A program made the translations under genes and the position numbers. From Amborella trichopoda (taxonomy: Eukaryota > Streptophyta > Magnoliopsida > Amborellales > Amborellaceae), in assembly GCF_000471905.2 (NCBI RefSeq), contig NW_006499776.1, forward strand, positions 3,646,414 through 3,710,413: DNA of 64,000 nucleotides, written 5' to 3'. Within the stretch, counting starts at the first letter, position 1. Each line of letters begins with the position of its first letter. The notes below the pieces were generated by a model. The model did not search any database, was not told the origin of the DNA, and was given only the letters and a program-made list of their open reading frames with translations. Of this stretch, positions 36,070 through 48,080 are shown in pieces.

Positions 36070-37730
36070 CTGTTTTCCGTTATTTTCACTAAAGATAAAA
36101 AAAAAACCAAAGCACAAGTTTCTTTAACCGTGAGGAGAGAACGCTTGTTTGTAGTTTTCGATGAGCAGTGGGACTTCAACAATAGTCTCTGTGAGGAAGG
36201 TTCTTTGGCAAGATCCGGTCAAGGGTTTTGCTGAGAAGACCTTCGACGTGCATACTTTACTCCGAATTTGGCGAAGTTGTAGAGAGAGTAGTAGGGAAAC
36301 GAGAGCTTTTTGAAAGTCTTTCCAGGAGACAGAGAAGGCTCCGGCTATCATTTTTCTTTCAGGAAGAGGTGAGAAACACATCAGTGAGTATTTTCACATG
36401 TCTTGAGGGTTTATCGGGGGGCTTTAAGGGGTTTCTCGGCGGTTGTGGAAGTTTTCCACCACCACTAGTGGCATTGCAGAAGTTTCTGGGCACTTTCAAG
36501 AGTTTTACCGAGGTTATCCACTTTTTGACACTGTTAGTGGTGTCGCAGAGGTTTCCCAACGAGGTTCTGGTGAAGTCCAGACAAAAAAAACATGCAGGAA
36601 AGTTTTCATGTGAGCCTCCGACTATTTGGGAGCAATTCCGATGGAAGACGAACGGTCGTAGGAGGTGGGCTGTATGGCTGCAAGAGGTGAAACATCATGG
36701 CGAAGGCATACGGTTGCTGGAGGTGAACTGTCGTCGTTGGAAATCCTGTGACCATTTAAGGAGGTGCGAAACGAGGAATCTTGAGCGGCAAACAATCGTG
36801 ATAGGGCCGACACTAATAGAAGTCCAACTGGAGGTAAGGTAACCGACGCTGATGATTTGGAGTGATGATATAACCGGCACAGACCCTCAAGCAAAACAGT
36901 CGGCGCTAGGGGTTGGGCACGCAACTTGTGCTGGGCTCTGGAGGACGTGTGGCTTCAATCGGCATTGATCAGCACGTGTGGCTTATCACGATGCAAAGAC
37001 TGACGATTGCATGTGTCGGTAAGTCACGTGCGAGGTTTGCGACGCTCGACAATGAGCTACATACAGCGCTGTTTATGGACCGGCAGAAATTGGTGAAGGA
37101 TGGGGTGTGGCTTGTGGTACCTGTTGGAAGCTAAATCCTCCAAAATAATAGTGAGGTCCGTGTTGTTCTGTGGAAGGGCATCCACTATGAAGAGGGCATG
37201 CTTTCCGTCATAAGCCAGCTCCTTGCCAGGGCAGCCCCACTTGTATGTTTGATAAACACGTTGAAAGGATCCTACGTCGTATGTTTGGCATACACGTCAG
37301 ATGAGGTATCTGGCTTGTATGTTTGACATACACGTCGGATGGACTGAAGATAACTTCTTGGAGTGGCTCTGCTATGTCTTCTGGCCTGTAACCATCCTCT
37401 TACTCGTCAGATAAATTAAAGCGAACTCTCTAAGTGGTTTCACTTCTTCTTCATGTGGAGGTCCTCCCTTTTGTGAATTTGCTTCTTCCTCTTGGACAGG
37501 CATTTGTTTTGGCCTGTAATCATCCTCTTAATCTCAGATGCAAGAGTAAAAGCACAAGTTTTGGTTTGTAACTGTCCTCTTATCCTCAGACGCAAGAGAC
37601 TTGTAACCTCCCTAGTAATGGGTTCTTGTAACTTCTAACTGATTTTTACTGCAATATAAAAGAAAAAAGTTAGCATTTTGTTTGGACTATGTTGCTTGTT
37701 TTTGTATTGAGTCCCTTTCTTTTGAATACA
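36070..37730. other. Leader-like and short-repeat region, no gene seen
   Basis: This is the counterpart of 16420-17990. A plus-strand frame at 36228-36842 is open, but its counterparts in A and C are not, so it is not supported as a gene. TATGTTTGACATACACG words repeat at 37240-37350 and TGTAAC-CCTCTTA words at 37385-37590. Confidence 0.5.
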
Positions 37731-37732
37731 CA

Positions 37733-37975
37733 TCACAGATAGTACTTCTTCATGTATCGCCTGTTGATAGGGGGCATCGCCTTTTCTCCACCAGGGTGTG
37801 CTAGTATGTAGGCTCCATTGGGCAAGACCTTTTTGACTATAAAGGGACCTTCCCACTTAAGCTCAAACTGGCCTTTACGCCGGCCATGCACAACAATAGG
37901 CCTCTTGACAGCTAAGACTAAATCACCATGGGTGAGTGAGCGGATCTTGATAGACTTGTCAAAATCCCACTTCAT
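37733..37975 (-). pseudogene. Integrase C-terminal remnant of element B
   Basis: The minus strand reads SIKIRSLTHGDLVLAVKRPI, then KGQFELKWEGPFIVKKVLPN and NRRYMKKYYL, the chromatin-side tail of the integrase, closely matching 18424-18005 in A. Confidence 0.8.
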
Positions 37976-38080
37976 TCTCCCTTGATTGAGTTCAAGATTC
38001 TGCTGAGCCTCTAGCCTCTTTCCATCAAGTGCATCTAATTCTTGATACCGGAGCTTGACTCTCTCATCTTCGATTATTCC

Positions 38081-38818
38081 CTAGTGAATAGCTACTCGAA
38101 ATGAAGGGATTTGTATTTGTTTGGTCTTGATTACTTCTTTGGTCGATAGAAGTGCTCCAAATGGATAAGGAGGACACTCGGGGAAGATATTTCTCTCATC
38201 ATCCGCATCGACTTCAGTTCTTAGCACGATGTGTCTCCATTCTACCACCCAAACAAGCGTGGGTCCTGATGAGGACAACTGAATTGTACCACCGAGTTTC
38301 GCAAGTGCATCAGCCTACGAATTTAGCCTCCTGGGGATGTGACTTACGGATACGTCTTCGAATTGGGCCATATACGATTTTGTAGTATCATGATAAGGTA
38401 TGAGGGTGCCTTTTCTTACATCATAAATCCCTTTGAGCTGTCGGATAATCAACTCAGAGTCACCGTAGATCTTGAACTGCTCCAAGTCGAGATTGAAAGT
38501 TATCTCGAGTCCGATTATAAGGGCTCGATATTATGCTTCATTATGAGAACCGGCTTGAGTGAGAGAGAAAGAAAGTGACAGTATTCGTCCTATAAGAGTT
38601 AGGAATACTACTTTGGTGCCTCCTCGTTTTGATTGGAAGGCTCTGTCGAAGTATAATTCCCACACAAGAGCAAGGTTGGCATAAAATACTTCTTCATCAG
38701 GGAGGTCACTTGATAGAGGATATTCGGTCGGCACGGTGTGTGCTACTAGAAAGTCAGCCAAGGCCTGGCCCTTGAAGGCCTTTTGCGGGAAATATGTGCT
38801 GTCAAACTCCATTAGCAA
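38081..38818 (-). pseudogene. RNase H and linker remnant of element B
   Basis: The minus strand codes FLVAHTVPTEYPLSSDLPDE and WELYFDRAFQ, the RNase H start as in A, and further on the linker GPTLVWVVEWRHI with DADDERNIFPECPP. The region is broken. Confidence 0.75.
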
Positions 38819-38842
38819 TAATGCCCACTTGGCAAGGCATCC

Positions 38843-39990
38843 TTACAAATATGGATGTGTCATAAGAAATTTTACATGATCAGCTTTTGATATAAGTTTC
38901 ACGTCATGATCAAGCAAGTAATGGCGGAGTTTTTGTACTGCGAAGATCAGAGCCATACACATCTTCTCAATAAAGGGATAGTTCCTCTCAGCTCCTTGTA
39001 TCCTACGGTTGAGGTAATATAACACAGTCTCCTTTTCCTCTTCATTTTTTGTGTCAACAATGCTCCGTGTGACTCGTCTAGAGCAGTGACATATAGAATG
39101 AGGGGTTTCCTCAATACTAGTGTAGAGAGCACCAAAGGGTTGAGCAACTAATGCTTGATGTCGTCAAGGGTTGCCTAACATTCTTCATCCTAGATGAATG
39201 AGGTATCTTTCTTTAGCAGATGTGCAATGGGTTTACAACGACCTGAGAGGTTCGAGATGAACCTACGAATGTATGCCAGTTTCTCTTGACGAGAGCACAG
39301 TTCTCGAAGTGTAGTGGGTGACGGCATTTATTAGATTGGCTTGATCTTAACCGGCTCAACTTAAAGCCCTCGATGTCTGACGATGAACCCTAAGAATTTT
39401 TTGGAGTGCAAGCTTAAAGCGCATTTCAGCGACGGGTTCATTTTAAGTTGATGACGACGCATTTGCTCAAATACTTTTTCAAGGTCCTTCATGTGAGCAT
39501 CCTTCTCTTCAGATTTTACCACCAAGTCATCTACATAACACTCCACCTCTTCGTGTATCTTGTCTTCGATCGTCATTGCTCTTTGATATGTGGCCCCAAC
39601 ATTCTTTAATTCAAAAGGCATCATTATGTAACAGAAGACCCCTTTTAGAGTTAAGAATGAGGTGGCCTCTTCATCTTCGGGTCCATCCTTATTTTATTAT
39701 ATCCGTAGTATCCGTCGATGAAGGAAAAGATCTAGCAGTGAGTTGTAAAGTCGATGAGCATCTCGGTGAATGGCAACGGGAAGTCATCCTTAGGAGAGGC
39801 AGTGTTCAAATCACGAAAGTCAATACACACTTTGATTTTGACAATTCTTTTTCTTGACCGGAACGACATTTGCTAGCCAATTCGGGTATTTGACTTCACA
39901 GATGAAACCTGCTTGTCTGAGCTTGGTTATCTCAGCGTCTATCTGCATCTTGAGGTCAGACCTGAACATTCTCGACTTCTATTTGACTAG
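38843..39990 (-). pseudogene. Reverse transcriptase and first RNase H remnant of element B
   Basis: The minus strand includes MMPFELKNVGATYQRAMT, the catalytic stretch YVDDLVVKSEEKDAHMKD (39624-39361), and connection and RNase H pieces (39147-38843, PLILYVTALDESHGALL and RRIQGAERNYPFIEKMC). N-terminal RT blocks are recognisable toward 39990. The sequence at about 39536-39545 shows the uninterrupted site that in A carries the solo LTR. Confidence 0.85.
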
Positions 39991-40470
39991 TTTGATAGTT
40001 GGATCGATGCCGAGATGGCGAACTGCTACTTGAGGGTCTAAACCAGGCATCTCATGATAGTGCCAAGCAACAACGTCTAGGTTTTCTTTCAAGAAGGTGG
40101 TGAAATCTTTTTTTTCTCCTGGAGACATATTCGGTGAAATGACAGTGGGTTTGAGACTCGCTTTGTCTCCAAGATTTATTTCCTCAAGTTCGTCTGCTAT
40201 GGCCTGACCACCTTCTTCTCATTCTTCTAGATCCTCTTGGAGTCCTTCATCATCGTTCTCAGAGATTTTTTGATCAACCTCAAGTGTAGGGACCCATGAT
40301 CCTTACATTTCATCCTTTGATAGAGCTCTAGAGTGGGTCATAATTTTTGTACCTTCCCCGAATCGAGTGACGAAAAGGTCAACCTCAAACGTGGTGAACT
40401 CTTTGGGCTAGCGAACAACCTTTTCTTAAAGAACTGCTTCTCTGCTTTGGCCATGGTAGATCATCCATGA

Positions 40471-42170
40471 CTAGGAAGTTGAGGGTTCCGCAGGGTCTGA
40501 GTCATTGATGGGAAGGTCCTGCCTTGTGAGATCTTCTTGCCCCGATGAGGAAGTGATTTGAGGATCACTTACGGGAAGATTGTAGAATTCTTGATACTCT
40601 TGCATCTTCTTTGCGAATATGTTAAGGAAAGTTGTGCATTCTGACAAGTAATGACCTCTTATCTGATGGTACGAACACCAACGATCTTCAGTCCCCTTAA
40701 CAAGGCGACGGGATTGCCTTGCTTGCTTCGGTGTGATTATGCCTTCCTGAAGCATTATAATGAAGAAGGTGTAGAGAATTCCAGGCACTTCATCCTCATC
40801 TTGGATGGTTACGACATGGGAGGCCTTAGCTGCCCCGAAGCCCTTCTTTAGGTCTTCAAGCTTTATCTGACCCTTCTGAATCAGAGCCTCAATGATGCCC
40901 TTCACCGTGTAGCAGTCATCTGTAGAATGATTAATCCTCCGATGGTAAGCAAAATAATTCACCTGATCGTCAAGGCAAGATTGCTTGGGGAACTTGGTTT
41001 CTGGAAGCTGGATCATATTCTGCTCCAATAATAACTAAAACAACGCAGGGACCCATTCCTTCTCGAAGGGATAGACCTTATTCCTATGCCTAGAGAGATA
41101 ATCATTCGGATCAAACTTGGCAGGTGGAAGTACCCTATATTACTACGGTTGTTGCTTGCCAACCTGGGGTGTTACTGTTGCTGTGGTTACCCCTTTAGAG
41201 AGGTCCAAAGTTTGGGGGGGAGCTTTCTTTGAATCAGTGACAATGACGACTGCACTGATTACCCCTTTCTGTTGGCTGCCCATGTGTTATTCCGAGAGAT
41301 CCCATTGCCTTGGTTACTTGCTGATCTTGTAGATGGCTGTCTTGTCACACCATGATGGCGTGAAAAACTTTCTATGTGAATTGATTTAGAGATCAACTCT
41401 GACATGGAGGTAGGATTAGAGGCCTCGACATGTACAGTGATTTTAGGTCACATATTTTGCACGCAAGTTTGGACTGGTTCCTTCTCAAGCATAGGATTAG
41501 GATGGCGGGAAGCTAAGCTTCTCCATCTTGACATGAACTAATCTACTGGCTCATCGGGGTCTTGAGTTAGGGTGAGAAGCTTGATGGTTTGAACCTCTCT
41601 CTCGACCTCATAGAAGCATTGAGAGAACAATTTCTCCATCTCCTCCCATGTATGCACCGAGTTTGGAGGAAGTCAGACATACCATTGAAATGTCGGGCCA
41701 TCAAGGGTCTCGACGAACTGGTGGAGAAGAAGTCTCTCGTCAGCTGCCATTTCCCAACATGCCACCTGGAAGTGGGCGATATGCTGGTTCGGGGAGGTGG
41801 TTACACTGAATAGAGGAAACTTCCCTTTCTTATAGTCAGAGGCGAATGGAACTTGATCAATATTGGAGGGGTATGGTCTTTGATAAGGCGTCGCCCCCTG
41901 GATGCCTGGAATTTGTCTGTTCTTTAGGCTATGGGTGACCATAGCGTCAATATCAGACTGAGAGACCGAATGAGGGACAGAATTGTCCTACGAGGTAGAT
42001 GGCAGAGGCTGCCATGGAGGTATACCATCAAGGTGATGAGAATTGACCTCATGGCTAGCCGACTGGCGTGCAGTGTCAATACGATTGATCTTTTCCATCA
42101 TCGCATGCACCACATCCTCAAACTTTTTTAAGCGATCCTCTTTCGCAACACTGGGCTCGCTTAAGACCAT
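40471..42170 (-). pseudogene. Gag remnant of element B
   Basis: The minus strand holds the gag N-terminus (42170-41988), a core with QHIAHFQVACWEMAADE and LLLHQFVETLDGPTFQWYV (about 41800-41673), and a C-terminal part (41028-40471) with two knuckle-like motifs, YHRRINHSTDDCYTVK and WCSYHQIRGHYLSEC. These CxxH-type pairs are typical of Tat gag. Broken. Confidence 0.85.
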
Positions 42171-42563
42171 TACGCTAACCGTTTCTCTAGGGAGGTCAAT
42201 GTTAATGGTGATAGAAGGTTTGCGAGCTTGACGGGTCGGACATGGTAGGTCAGCTAGTAAGGGGTCAGCATGCCTTGACTGAACTCGACTTTTGTACGCA
42301 AATCACATTTGGATCGATTCTCGACGGTCTTGCGGCCATGGCTGTTGAGTGGCTGGGTCTTCTTCTGTGATAATAACCACAACACAGGGCTCATAGAGCT
42401 CTTCTTTAGGCTTCATTGTCTGAAGGGGGTAGAAGGGATTCAGGTGAAGAGGGTCGTCAAATTTAGCTTTTTTTGACTACGTTGGTCACCTCGTTGTCCA
42501 AATTTGCAGACCTCTATCGCGTTTAACCTAGAGGTTTTGATGGACCTCTTGCTAAAACTGCGA

Positions 42564-43462
42564 TCAAGGTTGCGGTTGGTCAACTCTTCTTTCACAGAAG
42601 AGAGCTATCTCCATCAGGTGTGGCAAAGGATGAGGGTCAGGAACTGGGGTCATCTTGGGTCGGGAAGGAGGAAGGACTCGATCTTCTATGAGGTCCATGC
42701 CCCGAGCTCTTTTATGAGCTCCAGAGACATGACCAAAGTGTTGGGGCTGGTTCAAGATGGTATTCTTGGGGAAAACCTTCGAGTACTAAGGTTGAAGTTG
42801 CTTGCTCGATGAAGAAGGAGCAAGCGGGAGCAAGGTTGACTCATTAGGAGGCCTGAGTAGAGGACGAGGGGAGGCCTGAGATGGCGACATGTGTGCACCC
42901 CTTGAAGAAGGATCTTCGGGGACTTGGGGGTCCACCCAGCCTTGTGCGGGTGAGCTGGCCTTACGAGGCTTAGAGCTACGAGCCGGTGTTTGTAAGAGAA
43001 CAAGTGTAGGCCTGCCCCTTACAGAGTGTGCTTATGTGTGCATGCGAGGAGGACGAGGAGGTCGTCTCTTGCGTACTCGAGTTGGCCCAATATTGGCAGT
43101 ATCCCAAGCAGTGAGGTGCATTTGAGGGGCGTATGCAGGATCTGGCCTTGGAAGGTTCGATCTTGGACACAGACTCGAGGTAACAAAAGGGGTGCCCCAA
43201 AGTGTGACTCGAGTGGGTGACCCACGAGCCTTGTGTTGTGTGAGCGGGGTGAAGACCATAGGCTTTCCACCTCGATGTGTTGAGCCTTTAGGGATAGAGA
43301 CCAATGGGCTAAGAATGTGGGGGGTAGCCTTATGGCGACCCACAGAAGGAATGGAAACTTGCTTACCTTTTGCAGAAAGGAATTGGGCAGCCTTCTCACG
43401 TACCTCAGAAGCATGATAGGTAAGTTACTTGCCGGTGGCTGGGTACATGCTGTGTGGGGCAT
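42564..43462 (-). pseudogene. Leader frame upstream of gag (element B)
   Basis: The minus strand has coding-like pieces shared with A and C (GRHKATPHILSPLVSIPKGS at the upstream end and VPDPHPLPHLMEIAL near gag). Pro, Ser and Arg are abundant. No known domain. Confidence 0.45.
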
Positions 43463-43785
43463 TATAAGTGCCGCTTATGCAAGGCGCCTTGGCCAAGTTT
43501 CCACTAGAGCAAAGCGATGGGGAGTGAGGGACCTTCAAGTCTCTCCTCACATCAGTCTAGGTTAAGACTTGGGAGCTAGACAAGGGATATTTGCTCAAGA
43601 AGATGGTCGGGAATGAAGTCGAAGGACCTTGTTCCCTATGGACACTCGAATAAGGGGATAAGAAAATGCCTTATCCGAATAAATGGGTTACAGAACTCAG
43701 TAGCCATAAGTGAATGTGAAAAGAGAATTAAAATAGATAAAGAAGAAACTAGCCAAACAAGAACGATCCGACTAAGGCGTAGTAA

Positions 43786-43804
43786 GTCCCCAGTGGAGTC
43801 ACCA
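43786..43804 (-). other. Primer-binding site of element B
   Basis: The minus strand reads TGGTGACTCCACTGGGGAC, three bases inside the LTR edge at 43808. Tat/Ogre-like elements have a primer site of the form TGGCGACTC-GCTGGGGA, which I recall as tRNA-Arg type. The match to a specific tRNA was not checked. Confidence 0.65.
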
Positions 43805-44509
43805 AGCTAGTTAGGTGCCTCGATCTCGCCCTCCAGATACGTGTGGGAAGACCAGGGACGTTTGTGAGATCGCTCTCTCGGGAACCTCGTTCGAAAATAC
43901 GGCAGGGGTTACCAACAGGTGAGAGAGGCATTTAAAAGGTGGGTTCGGGACTAACTCAGACTGACTCTCATGGGCGTCCTCTTAAAAACCGCTCCAATAA
44001 TGATACTAGTTTGGAATCGCCTCCCTTGGCTCGTATTCTTCTTATTTTCTTCTTTCTGCAATCACTTACATATATGGTAAAGGTTATGGGGCAGGTTAGT
44101 CATTCCTCACCCTTTTCCTCTTTTATGAACGTGTGCAAGCATGCGTATTCAAAAAGAAGAAAGAAAGAAAGGGTACGAGAAAGATTCGACCAAGCAGGAA
44201 GGTCAGTGCAGTGACTAGTCTGGTGGATAATTGACATAACGTGGTGGCGAAATGGGTTCGGTAACTGACACCGGCTCACGGGATCGCTACTAGATGTTAT
44301 TGTCGATATCGATTAGCTAGGCACGATGGTTGGTCTGCAGTGACAGTAAAGCACGCCAAGCGAACCTGGGGCAAACATCATTACGGCTAGATGACAGGAC
44401 TACCATGAGATGCTAACCTCAATTCCTCTTGGTCGAACGAGAGAGCAGCAGAGGAATGGTTAAAGAGAAAAAGGGGATAAACGAAAGGAGAGAGAAGAAG
44501 GATAAGGAG

Positions 44510-45255
44510 ATGCAGTCGGCGCTAGACATCTCCAACTATTTCAGGAGATGGGAGAGAGAGGAAGAAGTCGGAACAAGGCTTCACCGTCTGTGTCAGATGA
44601 GAAGAGAGGAAGGAAACAAACTGGTGCTTTGTCTCACCATCTGACAGAAGAAGAGAGGGAATAGACCAACCAGGGCTACGTCTCACCGACTGGCAGAAGA
44701 AGAAAGAGAAAACCAACCGATGCTATGTCTCGCCGATGGATAGATGAAGAGAAAGGAAACCAACCAACGTGAAGTCTCGCCGACTGATAGATGAAGAGAG
44801 AGAGGACAAACTGGTGCTAGGTCTCGCCGACTGATAGAGGAAGAGAGAACACCAACCAGTGTTAGGTCTCGCCAACTGATAAAGGAAGAGACAAAAAACT
44901 AACCGGCACTAGGTCTCGTCGACTGATAGACGAAGAGGGAGAAGACCAATCGACGTAAGGTCTCACCGACTGATAGAGGAAGAGAGAGAAGTCCATCTGG
45001 TGTTAGGTCTCATTGAGTGACAGAGGAAGAGAGAGAAAATCAATCGGCTCTAGGTCTCGTTGACTGACAAAGGAAGAGAGAGAAAACTAATCGATGCTAT
45101 GTCTCATCAACTGATAGAGGAAGAGGGAGAAGACCAATTGACGCTAGGTCTCACTGACTGACAGAGGAATAGAGAGAAAACCAACCGGCGTTAGGTCTCG
45201 TCGACTGGTAAACGAATAGAGAGAAAACCAATCGGCGCTAGGTCTCGCCGACTGG
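44510..45255. repeat. Hairpin repeat array in LTR
   Basis: About 15 units are seen. The best copy, 45228-45255, has arms CCAATCGGCG and CGCCGACTGG around CTAGGTCT, pairing at nine of ten positions. Other units show GGTG facing CACC in place of GGCG facing CGCC. Confidence 0.87.
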
Positions 45256-45450
45256 TAAACGAAGACGGAGATGAAGAGAGAGAAAAAGAGAAGAGAGAAA
45301 AATAAGAGAGAGAAAGAGAGAGAAGAAGAGAGAGAAAGGAGAGAGAAAGAGAGAGAAGAAAGAGAAATAAAAGAGAGAAAGAGAGAAGAAAGAGAGAGAA
45401 ATAGAGAGAGAAAGAGAGAAGAAAGAGAGAGAAGAGAGAAGAAAGTTACC
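45255..45450. repeat. GA-rich simple repeat
   Basis: Purine-only GAGAGAAAGAGAGAAG sequence follows the hairpin array, as at 30218-30490. Confidence 0.9.
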
Positions 45451-45611
45451 TACCCGAAGGGTACCGGCCCTTTTCTTCTATATCCTCTCTCTCTCTTCAA
45501 GACGTTCTCACAGACTCAAGCAAGGAATCGAAATTTCTATTCAATATTTTTTAAAAAAGAATTGAAGGCCGAGGTTTTTTTTTTTAGGTCTTTTTACAAT
45601 GATGCATTGCC

Positions 45612-45622
45612 TGTTTATATAG
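45612..45622 (-). promoter_or_regulatory. LTR TATA box
   Basis: CTATATAAACAGG on the minus strand, in the conserved context. Confidence 0.6.
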
Positions 45623-46899
45623 AGTTGTCCTCAAATATGGGTGGATTGATCAAAATTAGACCTAATTACTGAAAATTAAGATTTAATTGAATTAAAAGAA
45701 ATTCTAAAAATGAGTGCAAAAGGATTGTTTTGGCCCTGCCTAACAATGTGTAGAATTTCAAAACAGTCCTTGTGGCTGCCCGAAAACTTGTGTGATCTTT
45801 TGTAGCTGACCTGGGGTTGTTCTGATGCCTGTTTGATCGAAACATTATTTTTTTCTTGTAGGGCTCGACATGGCAATTGTTTTGATACCAACTTCGAGCC
45901 ATATATCATGTTTTTTAGTCATGATCATGAGACTTTAAATTTGTTTGAATCTTGAAAATTTTAGATCGATAGTGTGGTATTTCCTTAGTGTTTTTCTGTG
46001 ATTTCTTCATCATAACGCACTAAGAATTTCATTACGATCTCGTGGCAACAAACGGGACGCGATTTGGAGCCTGAACGAAGATTTCGTGGCTTTTGCGTTA
46101 TGGTCGAAATCAGAAATCCAGCGACCGGAATTTTGGTAAGTTCATCAGTTTCATGCATGAAATTTGACTGTCCCTCAGGTACGTGATTCAATCCAATGAT
46201 AGCCCTGAACCTTACGCACATAATGGAATTGATTTCGCGTCTATTCGTTGTGTGAGCATCGTGATTCGGTTCATCGAGCGAGGCGTAGTGAGGCCACAAG
46301 GGATTAGTGTGCGGCCTACTCTTTTTTAGCCCTTTATCCATAACTTTATCTTGGAGTGTCCGATTAAGCCGATACTTAACCCACAGAGGTTTTCAACCAT
46401 GTCATATCTAATGCTGACGGTCACACAACTATTTGATGCACCAAAAGTATAGCTCTAGGTACGAGGTTCATTTCAAGGTGCTTGAGATCAATTTTTCTGA
46501 AATTGTTTCTTTCTATTCACTGCCTTAGACTTGTCTGATTATGATGAAACTCGACAGGTGGTCCTTTGAAGTGCTGATGAACATGCTGACCAGTTATGGG
46601 GACATTCTCAGATTGTCAGGAATGTCCACTGTTTTGTAGGCTTTATTAACCTGTTTCCTACCAGAGACCAAGGTGCTGAAAAATACGTTCAAGTAGGTTC
46701 CATTTGGAGAGACTTTTTAGACAATAGGACTACCATGAGAGGCTAACCTCAATCCCTCTTAGTTGAATGAAAGAGTAGCAAAATGATGGTTATGAGGAAA
46801 GAATAAGAAATGAAGAAAGAGAAGAACGTAATAGAAGGAGGGAGCCAGAACAAAGGAATAGAAGAGTATAAATGGTGGGAGAATAAAAGAGAGACGGAA

Positions 46900-47770
46900 G
46901 GAAGATGCAATCAACATTAGGCATTGCTGGCTGTGTTAGAAGGAAGAGATAGAAAATACGGTCCGTGCTTAGCTTCATCGAATGTGTTAAACAGAGAAGA
47001 GGAGAGAGAAGATGCAGTCGGTGCTAGGCTTTACTGACTATGCTTGAAGAGAGATAGAAAACCCAGTCAGCGTTAGGCTTCGCCAATTATGTTAGAAGAA
47101 GAGAGAGAAAATGCAGTCGGTGTTAAGCTTCACCGATTGTGTCCAAAGAAGAGAGAGAAAATGTAGTCGCCATTAGGCTTTATCGATTGTGTTTAAAGAA
47201 GAGAGAGAAAATGAAGTCGGTGCTAGCCTTCATCGATTTTGTCAAAAGAAGAGAGAGAAAATGCAATCAGTGCTGGGCTTGATCGACTGTCAAGAGAAGA
47301 GAGAGAAACACAATCGGTGCTAGGCTTCATCGATTAAGTCAAAATAAGAGAGAGAAAATGTAGTCGGTATTGGGCTTCATCGATTGTGTCAAAAGAAGAG
47401 AGAGAAAAGAAGTTGGCGCTAGGCTTCATCGACTGTGTCAAAAGAAGAGAGATAAAACGGCACCGACTGTCAAGAAAAGAGAGAGAAAATACAGTCGGCT
47501 CTAGGCTTCACCTATTATGCTAAAAGAAGAGAGAGAAAATGTAGTCGGCATTAAGCATCATCGACTGTCAAGAGAAGAGAGAAAAAAAGTAGTCGGCGCT
47601 AGGCTTCACCGACTGTGTCAGAAGAAGAGAGCAAAAATGCAGTCGGTGCTAGGCTTCACTAACTATCAAGAGAAGAGAGAGAAAACACAGCGACGTTAGG
47701 ATTCACCGACTGCAATAGATGAGAAGGAGAGAGTGAAATCCAATTGACGCCAGGCTTCACCGATTGACTT
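46900..47770. repeat. Hairpin repeat array, second subtype
   Basis: About 17 units of about 45-50 bp contain AAAATGCAGTCGGTGCTAGG, CTTCACCGACTGTGTC and AAAAGAAGAGAGAG. Arms AGTCGGTG and CACCGACT pair perfectly in several units. The CTTC in the loop and TGTGTC after the arm mark this subtype. Confidence 0.87.
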
Positions 47771-48070
47771 TAGAAGAAGAGAAGGAGAAAGAGATGAGAA
47801 GAGAGATAGAGACAGAAATGAGAAACAAGAGGGGAGAGAGAAAGAGAGAGATGAGAAAGAGTAGAGGAGAGAGAAAGAGATAGAGATGAGAAAAAGGGGA
47901 GCAAGAGAAAGAGGGAAGGAGAGAGAAAGTTACCTATTAAAAGGGTATTGACCCTTTTCTTCTCTCTCCTCTTTCTCTTCGAGACGTACCTAAGAATTTC
48001 AACAAGAATGGAGCGTTTTTTCATTCAATGAGAAATGAACTGAAGGTCCTTACAATTTAGCTTTGCATGA

Positions 48071-48080
48071 TTATATAAAG
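48071..48080 (-). promoter_or_regulatory. LTR TATA box
   Basis: CTTTATATAATC on the minus strand, in the conserved context of the partial LTR. Confidence 0.55.

Larger units (their letters stand above)
31960..43807 (-). mobile_element. Element B internal region (Tat-like Ty3/gypsy)
   Basis: On the minus strand the parts are primer-binding site (43804-43786), leader frame (43462-42564), gag (42170-40471), RT and first RNase H (about 39990-38843), second RNase H with linker (38818-38081), the integrase tail (37975-37733) and the 3' repeat region (37730-31960). The integrase core was not recognised. LTRs flank it at 28746-31959 and 43808-46694. Two tandem arrays at 32430-33575 are present only in this copy. 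It is broken many times. Confidence 0.75.
43808..46694 (-). mobile_element. LTR, 5' LTR of element B
   Basis: It starts TAGTTAGGTGCC and ends near TTCAAGTA, both one or two changes from the family ends, and is 2887 bp. It holds the hairpin array (44510-45255), the GA tract (45255-45450), the minus-strand TATA box (45612-45622) and the U3 block. The usual PBS lies just outside its left edge. Confidence 0.75.

Noticed and set aside
36228-36842. A 204-residue plus-strand frame in element B
   Set aside because: The homologous DNA in A and C does not keep the frame and there is no recognisable domain. It is more likely the leader of the antisense unit.
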